DNA of 64,000 nt from Aspidapion aeneum (lineage: Eukaryota > Arthropoda > Insecta > Coleoptera > Brentidae). The stretch lies in assembly GCA_963576565.1 (NCBI GenBank), contig OY755044.1:96648495-96712494 (forward strand). The letters run 5' to 3'. The position numbers and the translations under genes are program-made. The notes beneath the pieces were generated by a model that did no database searches, was not told where the DNA came from, and saw only the letters and a program-made list of their open reading frames with translations. Shown here piece by piece: positions 1-11,427 of the stretch. Each line of letters begins with the position of its first letter. Positions within the stretch are counted from its first letter, which is position 1.

Positions 1-1230
1 ACATAGTAAAAATGTTTGACAAAAGATTCGGACTTACCCTGAGTTATACGAACTCGAAGTGGTTGTTCGATTACTTAATTCCTGTAATGGTTGAATTATA
101 TCAAACAACCAGCCCTTTGTCGGGTACATTACAGGGTAAGTCCGAATCTTTTATCAAAAACTTAGAATATTTTGTCGAGAGTTTAAAAATGATCGAATTA
201 GATTCCGACGATAGATTTTTAAGTTTTGATGTAGAAAGTTTTTATACCAACGCCAACGTGCCAATACACAGACAAAATGTTACGAGTTTTTGACAAAAGA
301 TTCGGCTTTACACTGTAATGGTTAAATTATATCCAACAACCAGCACTTTGTCGAGGTTTTTGTTGGATATAATTCAACCATTACAAGTCCGAATCTTTTA
401 TCAGAAACTTGGAATATTTTGTCAAAGTTTTAAAAAGGATCGAATTAGATCCCGACGATAGATTTGTAAGTTTTGATGTAGAAAGTCTTTATATCAACGT
501 GCCAATAAATGAGTCACTTAGTATCATTAAAAGCAAATTACAAACTGATGGTACACCTAAACGCTTACTGCACACAGTAAAAATGTTCCAAGTGTTTGAC
601 AAAAAATTCGGACTTACCCTGTAATGGTTGAATTATATCAAACAACCAGCCCTTTGTCGAGGTTTTTGTTGGATATAATTCAACCATTACAAGTCCGAAT
701 CTTTTATCAAAAACTTGGAATATTTTGTCAAAGTTTTAAAAAGGATCGAATTAGATCCCGACGATAGATTTGTAAGTTTTGATGCAGAAAGTCTTTATAT
801 CAACGTGCCAATAAATAAGTCACTTATTAAAAACAAATTACAAACTGATGGTACTTTTCACGAGAGAACAAATGTAACTCTTACTTTCAAGCAATGACTC
901 TGTAAACATTGTTTCAAGTGAAAGATAAGTTTTACGCCAGTGGTAGCAAACATCTAGATGGAGTGGTTCGAGGATCATGCGATCAATACAGCAAGAATCA
1001 AGCCAAAACTATGGCTACGATACATGGATGAAACATTTATTATATGGCCGGAAAATGATGACAAACTGTATTCGACCAACAATCAAATGCACAATGCAAA
1101 TTGAAAAAGATTCGGCCTTACCTTTCTTGGATGTTCTTGTCAAACGCATAAACAGAAATATTCAAATGCATTTGAGCAAAAGCTTTATTATTGTATGGAA
1201 GTGAGAGGAGAGCATTTGGACCAATTAATA
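1..1230 (+). pseudogene. Penelope-like element, broken and tandemly duplicated RT
   Basis: Three partial copies of the same reverse transcriptase segment read IELD(S/P)DDRF(L/V)SFD followed by VES(F/L)Y-x-N, near 193-257, 439-510 and 745-816. This is the Penelope-type palm motif. A further fragment at about 1033-1204 reads IEKDSALPFLDVLVKR, a Penelope RT segment. All frames are interrupted. The copies at 390 and 696 are a direct tandem duplication with a 306-bp period that includes a hairpin (see the separate entry). The downstream endonuclease and 3' end at 1768-2605 belong to the same element. Confidence 0.8.
309..691 (+). repeat. Two hairpins inside the duplicated Penelope RT
   Basis: GTAATGGTTAAATTATATCC (from 316) is followed after a short loop by its near reverse complement GGATATAATTCAACCATTAC (365-384). 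The same arrangement recurs at about 622-691, one 306-bp period later. At the start of the window, ATTCGGACTTACCCTG (about 27-42) and its reverse complement CAGGGTAAGTCCGAAT (about 133-148) flank a related copy. Confidence 0.75.
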
Positions 1231-1767
1231 GTATAATTTAGTTTTTTTGAATGTTTGTTATGGTTTGAAACAATAAATAAATAAATGGCAGAAATGGAGA
1301 GATAATAAAATTGCCTATACAACGATGTCCCACATGACCTGTTTTTGCTAATTTCAGTTCAAGGGTTGAAGCTACCCTTAATTTGGGGGTTGATTAAAGT
1401 TTTTTAGAGCTGTGGACTACTTGTTTAAAATGCTAGAAGACAAATTTAATGTAAAGCTTTTGTCAAACCTTGGTTTTCACAAAAAAAAAATATTTATCTC
1501 AAAAACTAAAAATCCAACTTTGAAAAAAAATACAGCGGTATAAAGAGAAAAAAATTGCCTTTCCAATGGTGTGCCACATGACCTACCTTCCCTATTCAAA
1601 ATCAAGGGGTTGGAACCACCACGCTTCAGGGGTTGATAGGGTAGTTTTTCTCTGGACGGCAAAAAATGTCCCCCTCACAAACAAAATCGACGTGTTTCAG
1701 AGTTTTTTCAATTCCTCACAGTTTTTGAAAAAATCAGGGTGAACTGTTTTAAATGGCCCACCCTGTA
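1231..1767. repeat. AT-rich repeat inserted in the Penelope element
   Basis: This stretch separates the Penelope RT from its endonuclease. It contains two imperfect direct copies, near 1310-1397 and 1552-1640, both with a CCACATGACCT core followed by an AAGGGTTG and a GGGGTTGAT motif. It ends with CCCACCCTGTATA, a string common at transposon ends in this window. I see no coding sequence in it. Confidence 0.5.
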
Positions 1768-2605
1768 TATGAAACCTACACACGGGGGACAGTACGTAAA
1801 TTTTAAGTCTAATCATTCTGTTTCTACAAAACAAGAAGTTATAAGAAGTTTGTATTTAAAAGTTGTAAATATTTGGAGTGATAACGAAGAATTACCCACA
1901 GAAATTAACATAATTAAAAACGATCTTTAAAATTAAAAAGAAACAAAATGTGGCAAATTCTCAAAATAATAATCCGTTGGTGTAATTAATAATCAGTGTG
2001 TTCAAGGGATTTCAGAAATCATAAGACGAATAGCCAAACACTTTAATATAGAAACAATATTTTCATCGAGAAATACGATATAAGGAGTTTTGTAACTAAA
2101 ACAAAATCAGAAAATCTCTCAAATAATAAAAAACGTATTTACCAAATCCCGTGTGAGTGTGGTAAATCATATGTAGGTGAAACGAAACGCCTTTTTCAGG
2201 TTAGAGTAAATAAGCATCTAAAAAGTACCCAATTAGGGGATATTAAAAAATCCCATTTAGCTGATCATGCATGGTCAAATGATCACAGGATTCAATGGTC
2301 TGAAGCTAAAGTCTTGCATAAGGAGTCGCACTGGCGAAAACAAAAGTCTGTTAAAGCTACATTTATAATGCAGAATAAAGAAGTTTTTAGTCGACCAAGC
2401 ATGGACATACCAAACCTTTGGAAACCACTCCTTAAGGAAAAAAAGCGGCTTAGGATTAAAAATTGGGCGGGCCGTCGCACCTGACTGCACAGTAAGTAGT
2501 ATAAGTAGTAGCCTATAGACTGGATTGTTAAGTTTACACTTGAAAACGATTAGAGATACTTACTAACCGAAACGTCGTGTTTAAAATAAATAAAGACAAT
2601 GGAAG
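1768..2605 (+). pseudogene. Penelope-like element GIY-YIG endonuclease and 3' end
   Basis: An open frame from about 2134 to the TGA at 2484 reads RIYQIPCECGKSYVGETKR followed by VRVNKHLK, HLADHAWSNDH and SEAKVLHKE, the Cys-linker plus GIY-YIG nuclease typical of Penelope-like retroelements. The stretch 1739-1930 (FKSNHSVSTKQEVIRSLYLK) is the RT thumb region. A frameshift near 2085 separates SSRNTI from SFVTKTKSENL. The 3' flank ends with ACCGAAACGTCG and AAATAAATAAAG, and the same 3' end recurs inverted at about 35005-35130. The enzyme would nick target DNA for retrotransposition, but this copy is dead. Confidence 0.85.
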
Positions 2606-2639
2606 TCCAAAATGTTGTTGCAAACTTGGGGATGAACTA

Positions 2640-2995
2640 CACCCAAGCATGTGAACCTTCCTAGCCAATTAGCACACTCTAAGTAAACTCCATGCTATCA
2701 GACTTGAAAACAGTTTTTGTAAATATCTCAGAAATGAAAGCTCCCATGAAGTTTTAGGTTAGAACACAAATTATTGCGAAAGATTTGTTCTACTATATTT
2801 TGAAAACCGCATATTAAAAAGTTAGCATTTTCAATTTTTTAAATGTAAAAAAACTCATTAGCATTAATGAATTTTGACCCAAATCTAATCTCATTACAGT
2901 ATTGAACATTATTTAGCCGAAAAATTGCCTGAAAATCGGTTTAAAGGTTTAGGAGCTATCGTGTTGTTCATATCATATTTCAACCCAGTACCTCT
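2640..2995 (+). repeat. Dispersed repeat, family A (cuts at CTTCCTAGC and TAGCTCCTAAACC)
   Basis: Matches by eye to 17170-17420, 20215-21480 and 43340-43640. Shared words include CTTCCTAGC, GCTCCCA(T/C)GAAGTTTT, CATTAATGAATTTTGACC and the reverse complement of CGATAGCTCCTAAACC. No protein is recognisable; it is probably a non-autonomous transposon. In the copy at 20.2-21.5 kb a heptamer satellite has expanded inside it. Confidence 0.6.
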
Positions 2996-3760
2996 TTATG
3001 TTTTTCAAAAACACGCAACGAAAACTAAGAAGCAACAAAAGTTACTTAAATGCCGTTTATAAATGTAGGTATTTAATGAAAGATAATTTTGTGGATGTGC
3101 TAGTTTTAAACAGTGTTTTAAGTATTATTATTAATATTATTTGAATGATGCACCCATATCTACAGACCTGAAATATGAGATTAAAAAACATCTCTGTAAT
3201 AGAATATTAAACTAAGTAAAAAATATCCTTTTAATTACAGGAAAATCCACCTTGAGGAGCCAATATCGAAAATTTTAAATTTAATTATTCGTTATAGATT
3301 AAAATATAAAGTATCTTATTCTAATAAAAGGGAAAAATTAAATATTTTGAAAACATTTTTGCAAAAAATTATTTTTCTAATAAACTTTTCTCTTGAAAAG
3401 CTTTTTTTTCGGAAAATACTTTTTCGATAAACTGTATCTAGAAAAAAAATTGAAAGTAATTTTTTTTAAGAATATTTTTTCGAAAATTAATTAATTTTCC
3501 TTAAATCTAACAGGAGAACTACTCCTGTTAGATGTAAGTCGGTGTTAACATAACCTTGATCAACTGATGGCAAACGCATTTTAATTGTGGATTTCGACCT
3601 AAACAGAGAAAATTTTTTGTTGGTTTTTTCGTCCGCATTTGATATCGACAAAAGGGGAGCTAATTTAAGGAAAAAGGCAGGAAAAATCAGGTAATGTTTA
3701 GGGTTAAGAGCGAAAAAAATCTTAATTTTTTTAATCTGCTTCGAAAAAAAAATCTGGGGG
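2996..3760. other. AT-rich sequence, no gene seen
   Basis: Low-complexity AT-rich DNA with poly-T/poly-A runs (3360-3500). No ORF, RNA or clear repeat boundary was recognised. Confidence 0.5.
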
Positions 3761-4600
3761 GCACTGGTACTGTACCATCTTTTCTTGAAACATTTCAGCC
3801 CATATTTGACCTATCTATAACTCTAAATTGGAATGAGCTACGAAACTCAAACTTTGCACATTCGTAGACCTTGATAGAGTCAATAATCGCTTCAGGTTCC
3901 ATGGACTTTCCTAAAGCAGTAAAGTAGTTTAAAAACCGTTGTTACTCACTCACTCATGTATAGATCATCAAAATTCTACTGTACTTCCAGACCTGTACAA
4001 AGCTGAAATTTGAAAGGCTGATAGAAATTATGACCAAACCCTTGGAAAAAATAAAAAAAGCTCAAAGTTTTCATTTACTCTCCTCCCCTTTACATGTAAA
4101 ATTATGTAAAAGTAACATTGCCCACTTCCAGAAACGCTAGAAGGCTGAAAAACCCCCAAAATTTAATTTACTACCCTTCCCCGAGGGGTGGCGCGCTCGC
4201 CGATTTTTGTAGACCAAAAAGAAATACCTACGATATAATACCTACAGTATTTAGCAGTATTTCCTCAAATTTCAATGGTATTTCCTAGTATTTCGAAAGC
4301 ATTTCCCGGTATTTCCTAGTATATTTCCCAGTACTTCCAAAGCATTTCCTGGTATTTCCCGTAGCCCGTACACTAAAAGGAAATACTGAGCCACCCCTCG
4401 CCCTTCCCTATACATGTAAAGTTATGTAAAATTAACATTGCCTTCTTCCAGAAACGCAAGAGAGCTGAGCTTTGGCAGACTGATAGAATTTCGATAGTAT
4501 GATAGAATTATGGAAAAAAATTAAAAAACTTCAAAATTTCTCCAAATCCCCCCCAAGCCAAGCGCCGATCTGGGTCAAAATCTAGGATTTGTAATAGAAT
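3760..4600 (-). repeat. Dispersed repeat, family B (inverted relative to 63 kb copy)
   Basis: Contains CTTCCAGAAACGCTAG, TTACATGTAAAATTATG and ACTCACTCACTCATGTATAG. Their reverse complements are the core of the minisatellite and flank at about 63060-64000. The two copies are inverted with respect to each other and mark one dispersed family. A short degenerate array with CCCAGTATTTC/CCTAGTATTTC words lies at 4230-4370. No coding sequence. Confidence 0.6.
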
Positions 4601-5290
4601 TTTTTGAAATTGAATTGAAATTATTAGCAAAAAGTGGATATTTTTTTTCTAGAGGGGGTATTACAACGTCATCCCCCTAAAATTCGAAAGCACAAATTAA
4701 TAGAAATAGAAACTCATTATTTTTAAAAGAAAAATTAAGAAAGGTAAAAGTTTGGAAATATATTTTTAAACTTGGCTATTCTATATATCTGTCTCTATAT
4801 CAAAAATCTAAAATATTTTTTAAATTTCTTATCGTTTCGTATAAAACTATTAATTTGTTGAAAAATACAATGTGCTAGTTTTAAAATTCGGTAATAACAA
4901 ATATGAAAAAATAATTTTTTTTTAAATAAAATGACAAGAATGACATTATATGGACTTTGTCTTTAAGTAATTTTTATGCAAACTTAATTTTTTTCGGTCA
5001 AGATGTAAAAGTTTTTATTATTAGAACATACACAAAAACGACCATTTAACGAATTTTGACCGTTTATATCTCAAAAACTGTACATAGAAAAACTTTATGT
5101 ACATTTTTCTTAGTCACATATCTTACTATAATATACTAAAATTATAGCCAATTCCACCGAGACAAAGAATTCCCATACAACCTGTGTAAACGGGTGCGGT
5201 GTTTTTTCAACTTGATTGGAAATAGTTGAGAAGTATTTTAATTCGATAACTGAGCAACTGAAGTTTATCAAATTGCTTTTGGAATGAAAA
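4600..5290. other. AT-rich sequence, no gene seen
   Basis: Long T/A runs and no recognisable element. Nothing further can be supported. Confidence 0.4.
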
Positions 5291-6426
5291 ATTAAGCAAA
5301 TTTATTCAAACACAGGCGCGGATCTGCGAGGAGGGAAAAGAGGAAATTTCTCCCCCAAATCTCAAACTATATTTAGTTTTTACACACAGAATACACCTCC
5401 TGTGGCAGTATTCTTGAAATCTCCCCGATTGAGTACTCCCCGGGGAGTGACAACGAGTGAGCACTCCCTCGTTTCTCACCGTATTGCATAAATGCAGTGT
5501 TTTTGGTTTGGGGAATACATGAAAAGTGATATGAAATGAGCGCACTGTTGCCAATTTTCAGATGACAGCACGTGACAATTTTGACCAATAAAGAAGCAAA
5601 AAATTTTGACAGACAATTAACCAAATACAGTTATGTGGTTGAAGGGATGTAACCCCAATTTTTATTTCCTTGATTTTTTGTTTGTGGACAAATGAGTTAT
5701 ATAAAATTTGCCCCAAGATTTTTTATTTAGTTTTTATTTAAATATGACTTATTTTTTCTTAAATAATAGCTCTGTCCTTATGTTATGAGATCAAAATTTG
5801 TGTTAAATCTAACCACGTGCAATTGAGCAAACATATCTTAACCGGAGTGTCGCCCACCAGCATTTTTATCAAAAAAAATGTCCCCACAAAAAAAGTTGTT
5901 CTTCGAAAAAAAATGCTTTTTCAAAAAACTAATTTACAAAAAAAACTAAAAATATTTTTTTTCAAAAATTATTTTTGAAAATAATACTTTCTTAAAAAGT
6001 AGTTTTTTTCAAAAACTAATTTATAAAAAAAACTAAAAAAATTGTTTTAATAATAATTTTTCAAAAAGCAGTTTTTTTTTAAATATTTAGCCCAAAAAGA
6101 TTATTATTATTAATGGTGGAGTTTATCAAGGAAAAGCCTGTAATGGAGGCCAAAAAATATACTTCAACATTTACAAAACAAACAGGGAAAAAACTTTAAA
6201 AAAACAAACCCACACGTAACCAAAACAACATTTTCTAGGTTATCTCAATGTTTTTGACAAAAGTCACCACGTCGGCACCTATCGAGATCTGCCCGGTGAG
6301 AAGTCCCCAAAATGTCACACGTTTTTCGGGTGAGAATTTCAAGAATACGATTGGGGGAGAAACGCCCACTTTCGCTCGAATTTCGAGGAGTACTCGCTCG
6401 GGGAGATTACAAGAATAACGACACTG
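5290..6426. repeat. Degraded repeat with CTCCCCG/GGGGAG inverted segments
   Basis: Segments near 5330-5500 (TCTCCCCGATTG, CTCCCTCGTTTCTCACCG) and 6290-6420 (CGGTGAGAAGTCCCC, GGGGAGATTACAAGAAT) are loosely inverted relative to each other, suggesting an old foldback element. The interval between is A/T-run rich (5870-6090). No protein match. Confidence 0.35.
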
Positions 6427-6724
6427 GGGGTTTATTCTTTAAATGCTCTCTAGGGAGTAAATGTTCTCTTAAATTCACGGTTACCATTGGTCAGCTTATA
6501 GCGTCTGACTTTAAACTGACGCGGAAGGGATCATTTTCGAGAGAACATTTGACATAACTGCTCTCCTGGTTTACAATAGGAGAATTTTGAAGGGAGATTT
6601 CTTATTGAAAACATTTCCAAAAAAGTCATAACTATCAAATTTATGTCATATATCTGATATTGACCAATGGTAACCGTGAATTTAAGTGAACATTTAAACC
6701 CTAGAGAGCATTTAAAGAATAAAC
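6427..6724. mobile_element. MITE, about 298 bp, long TIRs
   Basis: The left end TTTATTCTTTAAATGCTCTC and the right end GAGAGCATTTAAAGAATAAA are reverse complements. Similarity continues inward (CTTAAATTCACGGTTACCAT against ATGGTAACCGTGAATTTAAG). There is no ORF. It abuts the hAT-like element that starts at 6732. Confidence 0.7.
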
Positions 6725-6731
6725 TTCCTGG

Positions 6732-9311
6732 TAGAGGTGTTGATTTTCGTTTTACTCGACTATTAAGTAATCATTTTATACAGGGTATCCCAGAACTAAT
6801 CGTACATAGTTAAACTGTAGATTCCCTGGGTCAAAATATTACGATTTAGCCATACTTACGTTAGTCGAAAAGTTCGTACTAACCGAGATACAGGGGTGTT
6901 AAACTTTATTTTTTCAATTCGATTTTCTTAATAACTTTTTTACTATTTCATATTTTTGCAAAAATAAACAGCGTGTAAGTTTTTTTGAAATTGGCAAGAC
7001 GATTCCGTTGAAACTTTTGATGTACAGTGTACAGGGTGTTCCGTGGACCACTAGCATTGCATTAAAATCAGTGCCTTTTTTTTGTGCCTTGGTGTACACA
7101 AATTTTTATGTAAAATAATGGTTTTCCCATCCTTTTTATGTAAAAAAGTTATACTGTTTTAAAGTCGCTCAGAGCAACGGTTTTTGAAATTTTTGCATTT
7201 AAAGTTTTTATTGCATGTGAGTGATATGCCTAATTTATGTATGATACTTTCTTCAATTCATTCTACTAATTAATATTTTTGCAAAAACTAACCAGCATGT
7301 AGGTTTTTCTGAAATTTGCAAGACGATTCCATTGAAAAATTTGATGTACCATGTACAGGGTGTTCTTTGGACCACTACCATTGCGTTAAAATCATCAGGG
7401 TATTTTTTTGTGCCTCGGTGTATACTTAAGCAGATTTTTAAACAGAATATTATTTTAATTATTAAATAATTTATTAATAACAAAAAAAATAAAACCAATT
7501 ATAAAAGTTGTTTTATTGCAACAACAAATTTTTAAAAGAAAAACAAAAAAAAATCTACGATAAATGTTCGAAATGGCCACCGTTAACCTGAATACATTTG
7601 TTTATTCGCTTCTTATATGAACGTCTGATTTTAAAATGAGGATTTCCATTACTGAACGCCTCTCCAGCATTTTGAATTTTTTGAAATTTTTTTTCGGGTA
7701 TTTATCTAGCCTACAATAATAAACAGTTTTAAGTTTGTTTTACTATTTGTCAATTTTAAAATTTTAACTTAGTTGCTAAGAGCGCCATGCTTAAGAAATT
7801 TTATATTTTTTTAAAGAAATAATAAGATATTAATTTTATTGATAATTAAAATTTTCTTTCAAAACAATAAAAAAATACTTGCATTAATAAAGTATACCTA
7901 CTTACCATTAAACAAAAACTAATACGAAGAGGTTTTTGTTCCTCATTAAAAACAAAGCCCTACACAGTTGCAATAACGAACAATGATAACACACTTATGA
8001 TAATTCAAAAACCACCCTGTATATTTTTTAACTTAATATTTCTTAAGAAAAAATCCAATCATAGAATGCTATAAGTATTGATTATAGCGAATATGTATGA
8101 AGTAGGTAAGAATTTAATCAAAAATCTTTTACGCATACAATAAAAACTTCTAATTTAAATATCTTAAAAACCCTTCCTCTAAGCGACATCTAAATAAAAT
8201 TAAAAAATTAATGTTTTCAATAGAATCTTGTATACACCGAGGAACAACAAGTTAGACCTATTTTAATGTAACGGTACCGACCCAGAGAACACCCTGTATA
8301 ATATTTTTTTTTAACCAAAATTAAGTTGTCCATGCCAAAAACAACCAAACCGAATATTTTGAGTAAAATTATTAATTAGTAGAAAGAATTGAAGAAAGTA
8401 TCATACATAAATACATACATGCAATAAAAACTTCAAATGCAAAAATCTCAAAAACCGTTGCTTTGAGCGACTTTAATACAGTATAACTTTTTTACATAAA
8501 AAGGATGGAAAAACTATTATTTTACATAAAAACTGGTATACACCGAGGCACAACAAAAATACACTGATTTTTATGCAATGGTAGGGGTCTAAGGAACACC
8601 CTATACATTGTACATCAAATTTTTCAACGGAGTCGTCTTACCAATTTTAAAAGAACTTACACACTGGTTAGCTTTTGCAACAATATTAATTATTAATAAA
8701 GTTATTAAAGAAAATCGAATTGAAAAAAGAAAGTTTAACACCCTGTATCTCGGTTAGTAAGAACTTTTGGACTAAGGTAAGTGTGACTAAATCGTAATAT
8801 TTTGACCCAGGGAATCTACAGTTTAACTATGTACCATTAGTTCTGGGACACCCTGTATATGCGTTACTATCGATATTTTGATTACTGTAACGGTATTTAA
8901 TTCAATCATACAATTGGTGCAATATTCTCGGACTGTCGTAAATTCGAAAATCATTTACGTGTAGGTATATTTTTGTTGTTGATATTATGAAAATATTCAA
9001 TTGAAATTTTCAAAATGTGGGCTATAATTAAAAAAATAAAGGTAGGAATTATGTAGGAACTGTTCTGTGTACAACTTTAAAAAAATATATACTTAAAATT
9101 TTAAAGTAAATAAAAATAGAGACAAAAATAAAAATCTTAGACGAGAACTCAAAAAATATACAAAAAGTTTGGATTACTGAATGCTAAAATAATCGATGGA
9201 ATCAAAGTAATCAAAGTAACGAAAGTAATCATTTTATTTTCGGATCGGTATTCGTTACTCCGTTATTGGTCGAGTAACGAGTAACGAGTAGTTACTTTTT
9301 CAACACCTCTA
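6732..9311. mobile_element. hAT-like element (TIR TAGAGGTGTTGA), interrupted
   Basis: The left end TAGAGGTGTTGA and the right end TCAACACCTCTA are perfect inverted repeats. They are flanked by CTTCCTGG (6724-6731) and CCTCCTGG (9312-9319), an 8-bp duplication with one mismatch, as expected for hAT. Next to the right end lies AGTAACGAGTAACGAG. Most of the inside is a separate 2.1 kb element (6781-8855). No hAT transposase is visible, so it was non-autonomous. A solo left end of the same family occurs at 34319. Confidence 0.7.
6781..8855. mobile_element. Foldback element with 0.65 kb arms, TA target site
   Basis: CAGGGTATCCCAGAACTAAT at 6781 is mirrored by ATTAGTTCTGGGACACCCTG ending at 8855, and TA flanks both ends. 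The inverted similarity continues inward for several hundred bases (for example CTCGGTTAGTAAGAAC against GTACTAACCGAGATACAGG), leaving an AT-rich core at about 7500-8210. There is no transposase frame. TIR start and TA duplication suggest mobilisation by a Tc1/mariner-type transposase. It sits inside the hAT-like element. Confidence 0.75.
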
Positions 9312-9319
9312 CCTCCTGG

Positions 9320-9965
9320 TAACTGTGCAAAATAATTTGATTAAATATTTATTATAATATTTCCCCATCCCAAATAAAATTCCTAGACCATCCCTGTCAA
9401 ACAGCTTTATAAACGAGCGCCCAATTTTTATAAACATTTCATATTTTAAATAATAAATATTTATCAAATAATCAATTTAAAATTAATTTCGATATCTTTT
9501 ACAAAACTAAATATAAAGCAGCATTATTAGAACATCTATTTATAATGAGTTGTTGAAAATAAAAAAAAGTGTTCAACCTAAACAAATGCCATTTAATAAT
9601 ATTAGTTTGGATAACATATTGCGACTAGAAAATTCGCTAAAAATGGAAAGTTACCGGGTGGAGCAATTAAAACGGGCAAAAAGTTTACTGTTATAACTTT
9701 CGAATTATAGGGGAAGGTCCGGTAGTTCCGTTCGCTAAAAAACTTCACGGAAAATATTTGAATGGAATTTACAGACAGCATGGATATTCAATATGTGCAA
9801 CTAAACTTTCAAATGGCAACAATAGGGTGTTTGACAGTAGTAAAAAATAAATATATATTTATTTTTAGATATCTCTTTAGGTCTTGGGAATGCTAAAAAC
9901 AAACTTTTTTGTTTAATTTTTTCTCAAATTCATAGTTCTCTTAATTAAATAAATTCATTGAATTA
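9320..9965. other. AT-rich sequence, no gene seen
   Basis: No coding sequence or clear repeat ends were recognised between the hAT-like element and the next transposon remnant. Confidence 0.4.
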
Positions 9966-10148
9966 AAACAATTAGCCACGTGATTCAAAACAGGCGGTCT
10001 ACCAATCAGCTGCGAGTGACGTCACAAAACAGTAAACGCCTCGAACAAACCTATTTTCTGTGTTATTTTCTTATGGATGTTAATGTTTACTTAATTATCG
10101 TCCTAAATTAGATTTTATTTTGTGTTTTGCTTATAAAAAACATTTTCA

Positions 10149-10277
10149 ATGGAAAACGGATCCTCCAAAGCCGATAGCTCCAACTTGCCAATGCTGAATT
10201 CCTTTATGGTGGCAGGCTTCTTTGCCAACAACAGTGATTTTTGTTCTGCGGAATTTAGAAAACTTAAAATGTTGATG
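10149..10277 (+). pseudogene. Exon-like frame ending in GTAAGT, transposon-associated
   Basis: From ATG 10149 the frame reads MENGSSKADSSNLPMLNSFM, then VAGFFANNSDFCSAEFRKLK, and meets GTAAGT near 10278. The context TTTCAATGG is a reasonable start. The composition and the DFCSAEFR segment recall the first exon of multicopy insect transposon genes with a YqaJ-like nuclease, but that is from memory and weak. No second exon was found. Confidence 0.35.
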
Positions 10278-10610
10278 TAAGTATTCGATGAGTTGTTTTG
10301 TATATAACTGAAAGTTTTTTTCCGATATTCTTTGCCTAATTTTACTCATTTAGATTTTGAGGTTAGGTTATATATTTTGCTTTTTTGTTTAATATGCCAC
10401 TTACAATAGATTCAATTAAATACCCAATCATTATTATTTTAAGCATTAAGAAACAATCAAAAATTGCTTTTTTAAAACAAAATTTTCTAAAGATATTTTG
10501 TTTCAAAGAATTAATTAATTAAATTAATTCACAAAAAAAAACAAATAAAAATCATGTAATAAACCGAGGGGGGGACAGGTAGGCAAAAAGTATACAACGA
10601 TGAGCAATAC

Positions 10611-10791
10611 TTGAAGTACTGCATAGGTTAGACTGCATAGTCCTGCGTAGGTACTGCCTAGTCCTGCCTATTCACTGCCTAGTCTTGCATATGCATTGCT
10701 CAGTCCTACATTTAGCCTGCATGTGCACTGCCTAATCCTACATTTAGAGGTACTCCCTAGTCCTGCCTAATAACTGCCTAGCACCGCCTAA
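10611..10791 (+). repeat. Degenerate minisatellite, TGCCTAGTCCTGC-like
   Basis: About ten irregular copies of a 13 to 18 bp unit related to ACTGCCTAGTCCTGC, with variants such as TTGCATATGCA and CCTACATTTAG. No function inferred. Confidence 0.7.
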
Positions 10792-10839
10792 AAATTTGTA
10801 CACCTTTCTGTCTATTATAGTTGTTCACCCCTTGTAATA

Positions 10840-11125
10840 AACATAACCTCAAAAATTTCATCGTCATTTTCAAAATAGTTATATATATTATAGACAAAGT
10901 GAGAAAAATTAATAGAAACAATTTAGTGAAGCTCACATCAAAGTGATCTTCAGAAATATAAAGTGAAGATGTATTAGATAAGGCCCTTAGGCTCTTCGAG
11001 CACGTTCTAGCCACTTTTTCCGTTCTTTTACTGCTGTAGGCACATAAATAAATAGTTTTTCAGGTGTTTTTATGCTAGTATTCGAACACTGAGGCACTAC
11101 ACACAACTTATAGGACATTTTTTTA
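10840..11125 (-). pseudogene. THAP-type zinc finger fragment, frameshifted
   Basis: On the minus strand from ATG at about 11119 the frame reads MSYKLCVVPQCSNTSIKTPE, then KLFIYVPTAVKERKKWLERA. This is the N-terminal half of a THAP domain (C-x4-C, then K-x-F-x-x-VP and R-x-x-W). A stop follows RARRA, and another frame continues with TSSLYISEDHFDV, the THAP C-terminal ISEDHF block, in which the usual Cys is Ser. GTGAGC just after DV could have been a splice donor. THAP domains bind DNA and occur in P-element and Kolobok transposases as well as host genes. The frame break and setting suggest a dead transposon gene. Confidence 0.65.
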
Positions 11126-11427
11126 CATAAAAAACAGTAGAAACACAGACCAAAAACAAATAAACACTTGAATGCCGTGTATCTGTCCGCGAGTTTACTG
11201 CGCTGTGACGTCATTGCAACGCCATGCTAGAAATGAGCGTTTTAGCGGCAAATTCAAATCGGAAATTAGAAAACTTGATTTTAAATGTAGGCATGATGAC
11301 TATATACAATATACTATTTTAATAATTTTGCGTAGCAAATTAGGGATCTATGTATCATTCTAAACTCTTTTCTAAAATTTGTCAAATAGCCTATTATTAT
11401 TAGGTAAACAAACTTACGAAAAAATGT

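Larger units (their letters stand above)
9966..11280. mobile_element. Degraded DNA transposon with THAP-like and exon-like frames
   Basis: The left flank (GTGACGTCACAAAACAGTAAACG near 10017) and the right flank read in reverse (ATGACGTCACAGCGCAGTAAAC, near 11213) look like eroded terminal inverted repeats. Between them are an exon-like + strand frame (10149-10277), a minisatellite (10611-10791) and a minus-strand THAP-like frame (10840-11125). The pairing suggests one decayed autonomous transposon with THAP-type DNA binding. The superfamily is not determined. Confidence 0.45.

Noticed and set aside
2525..2605. A third hammerhead at the Penelope 3' end (ACCGAAACGTCG)
   Set aside because: The GAAAC part is present but no CUGANGA box or pairing stems could be placed.
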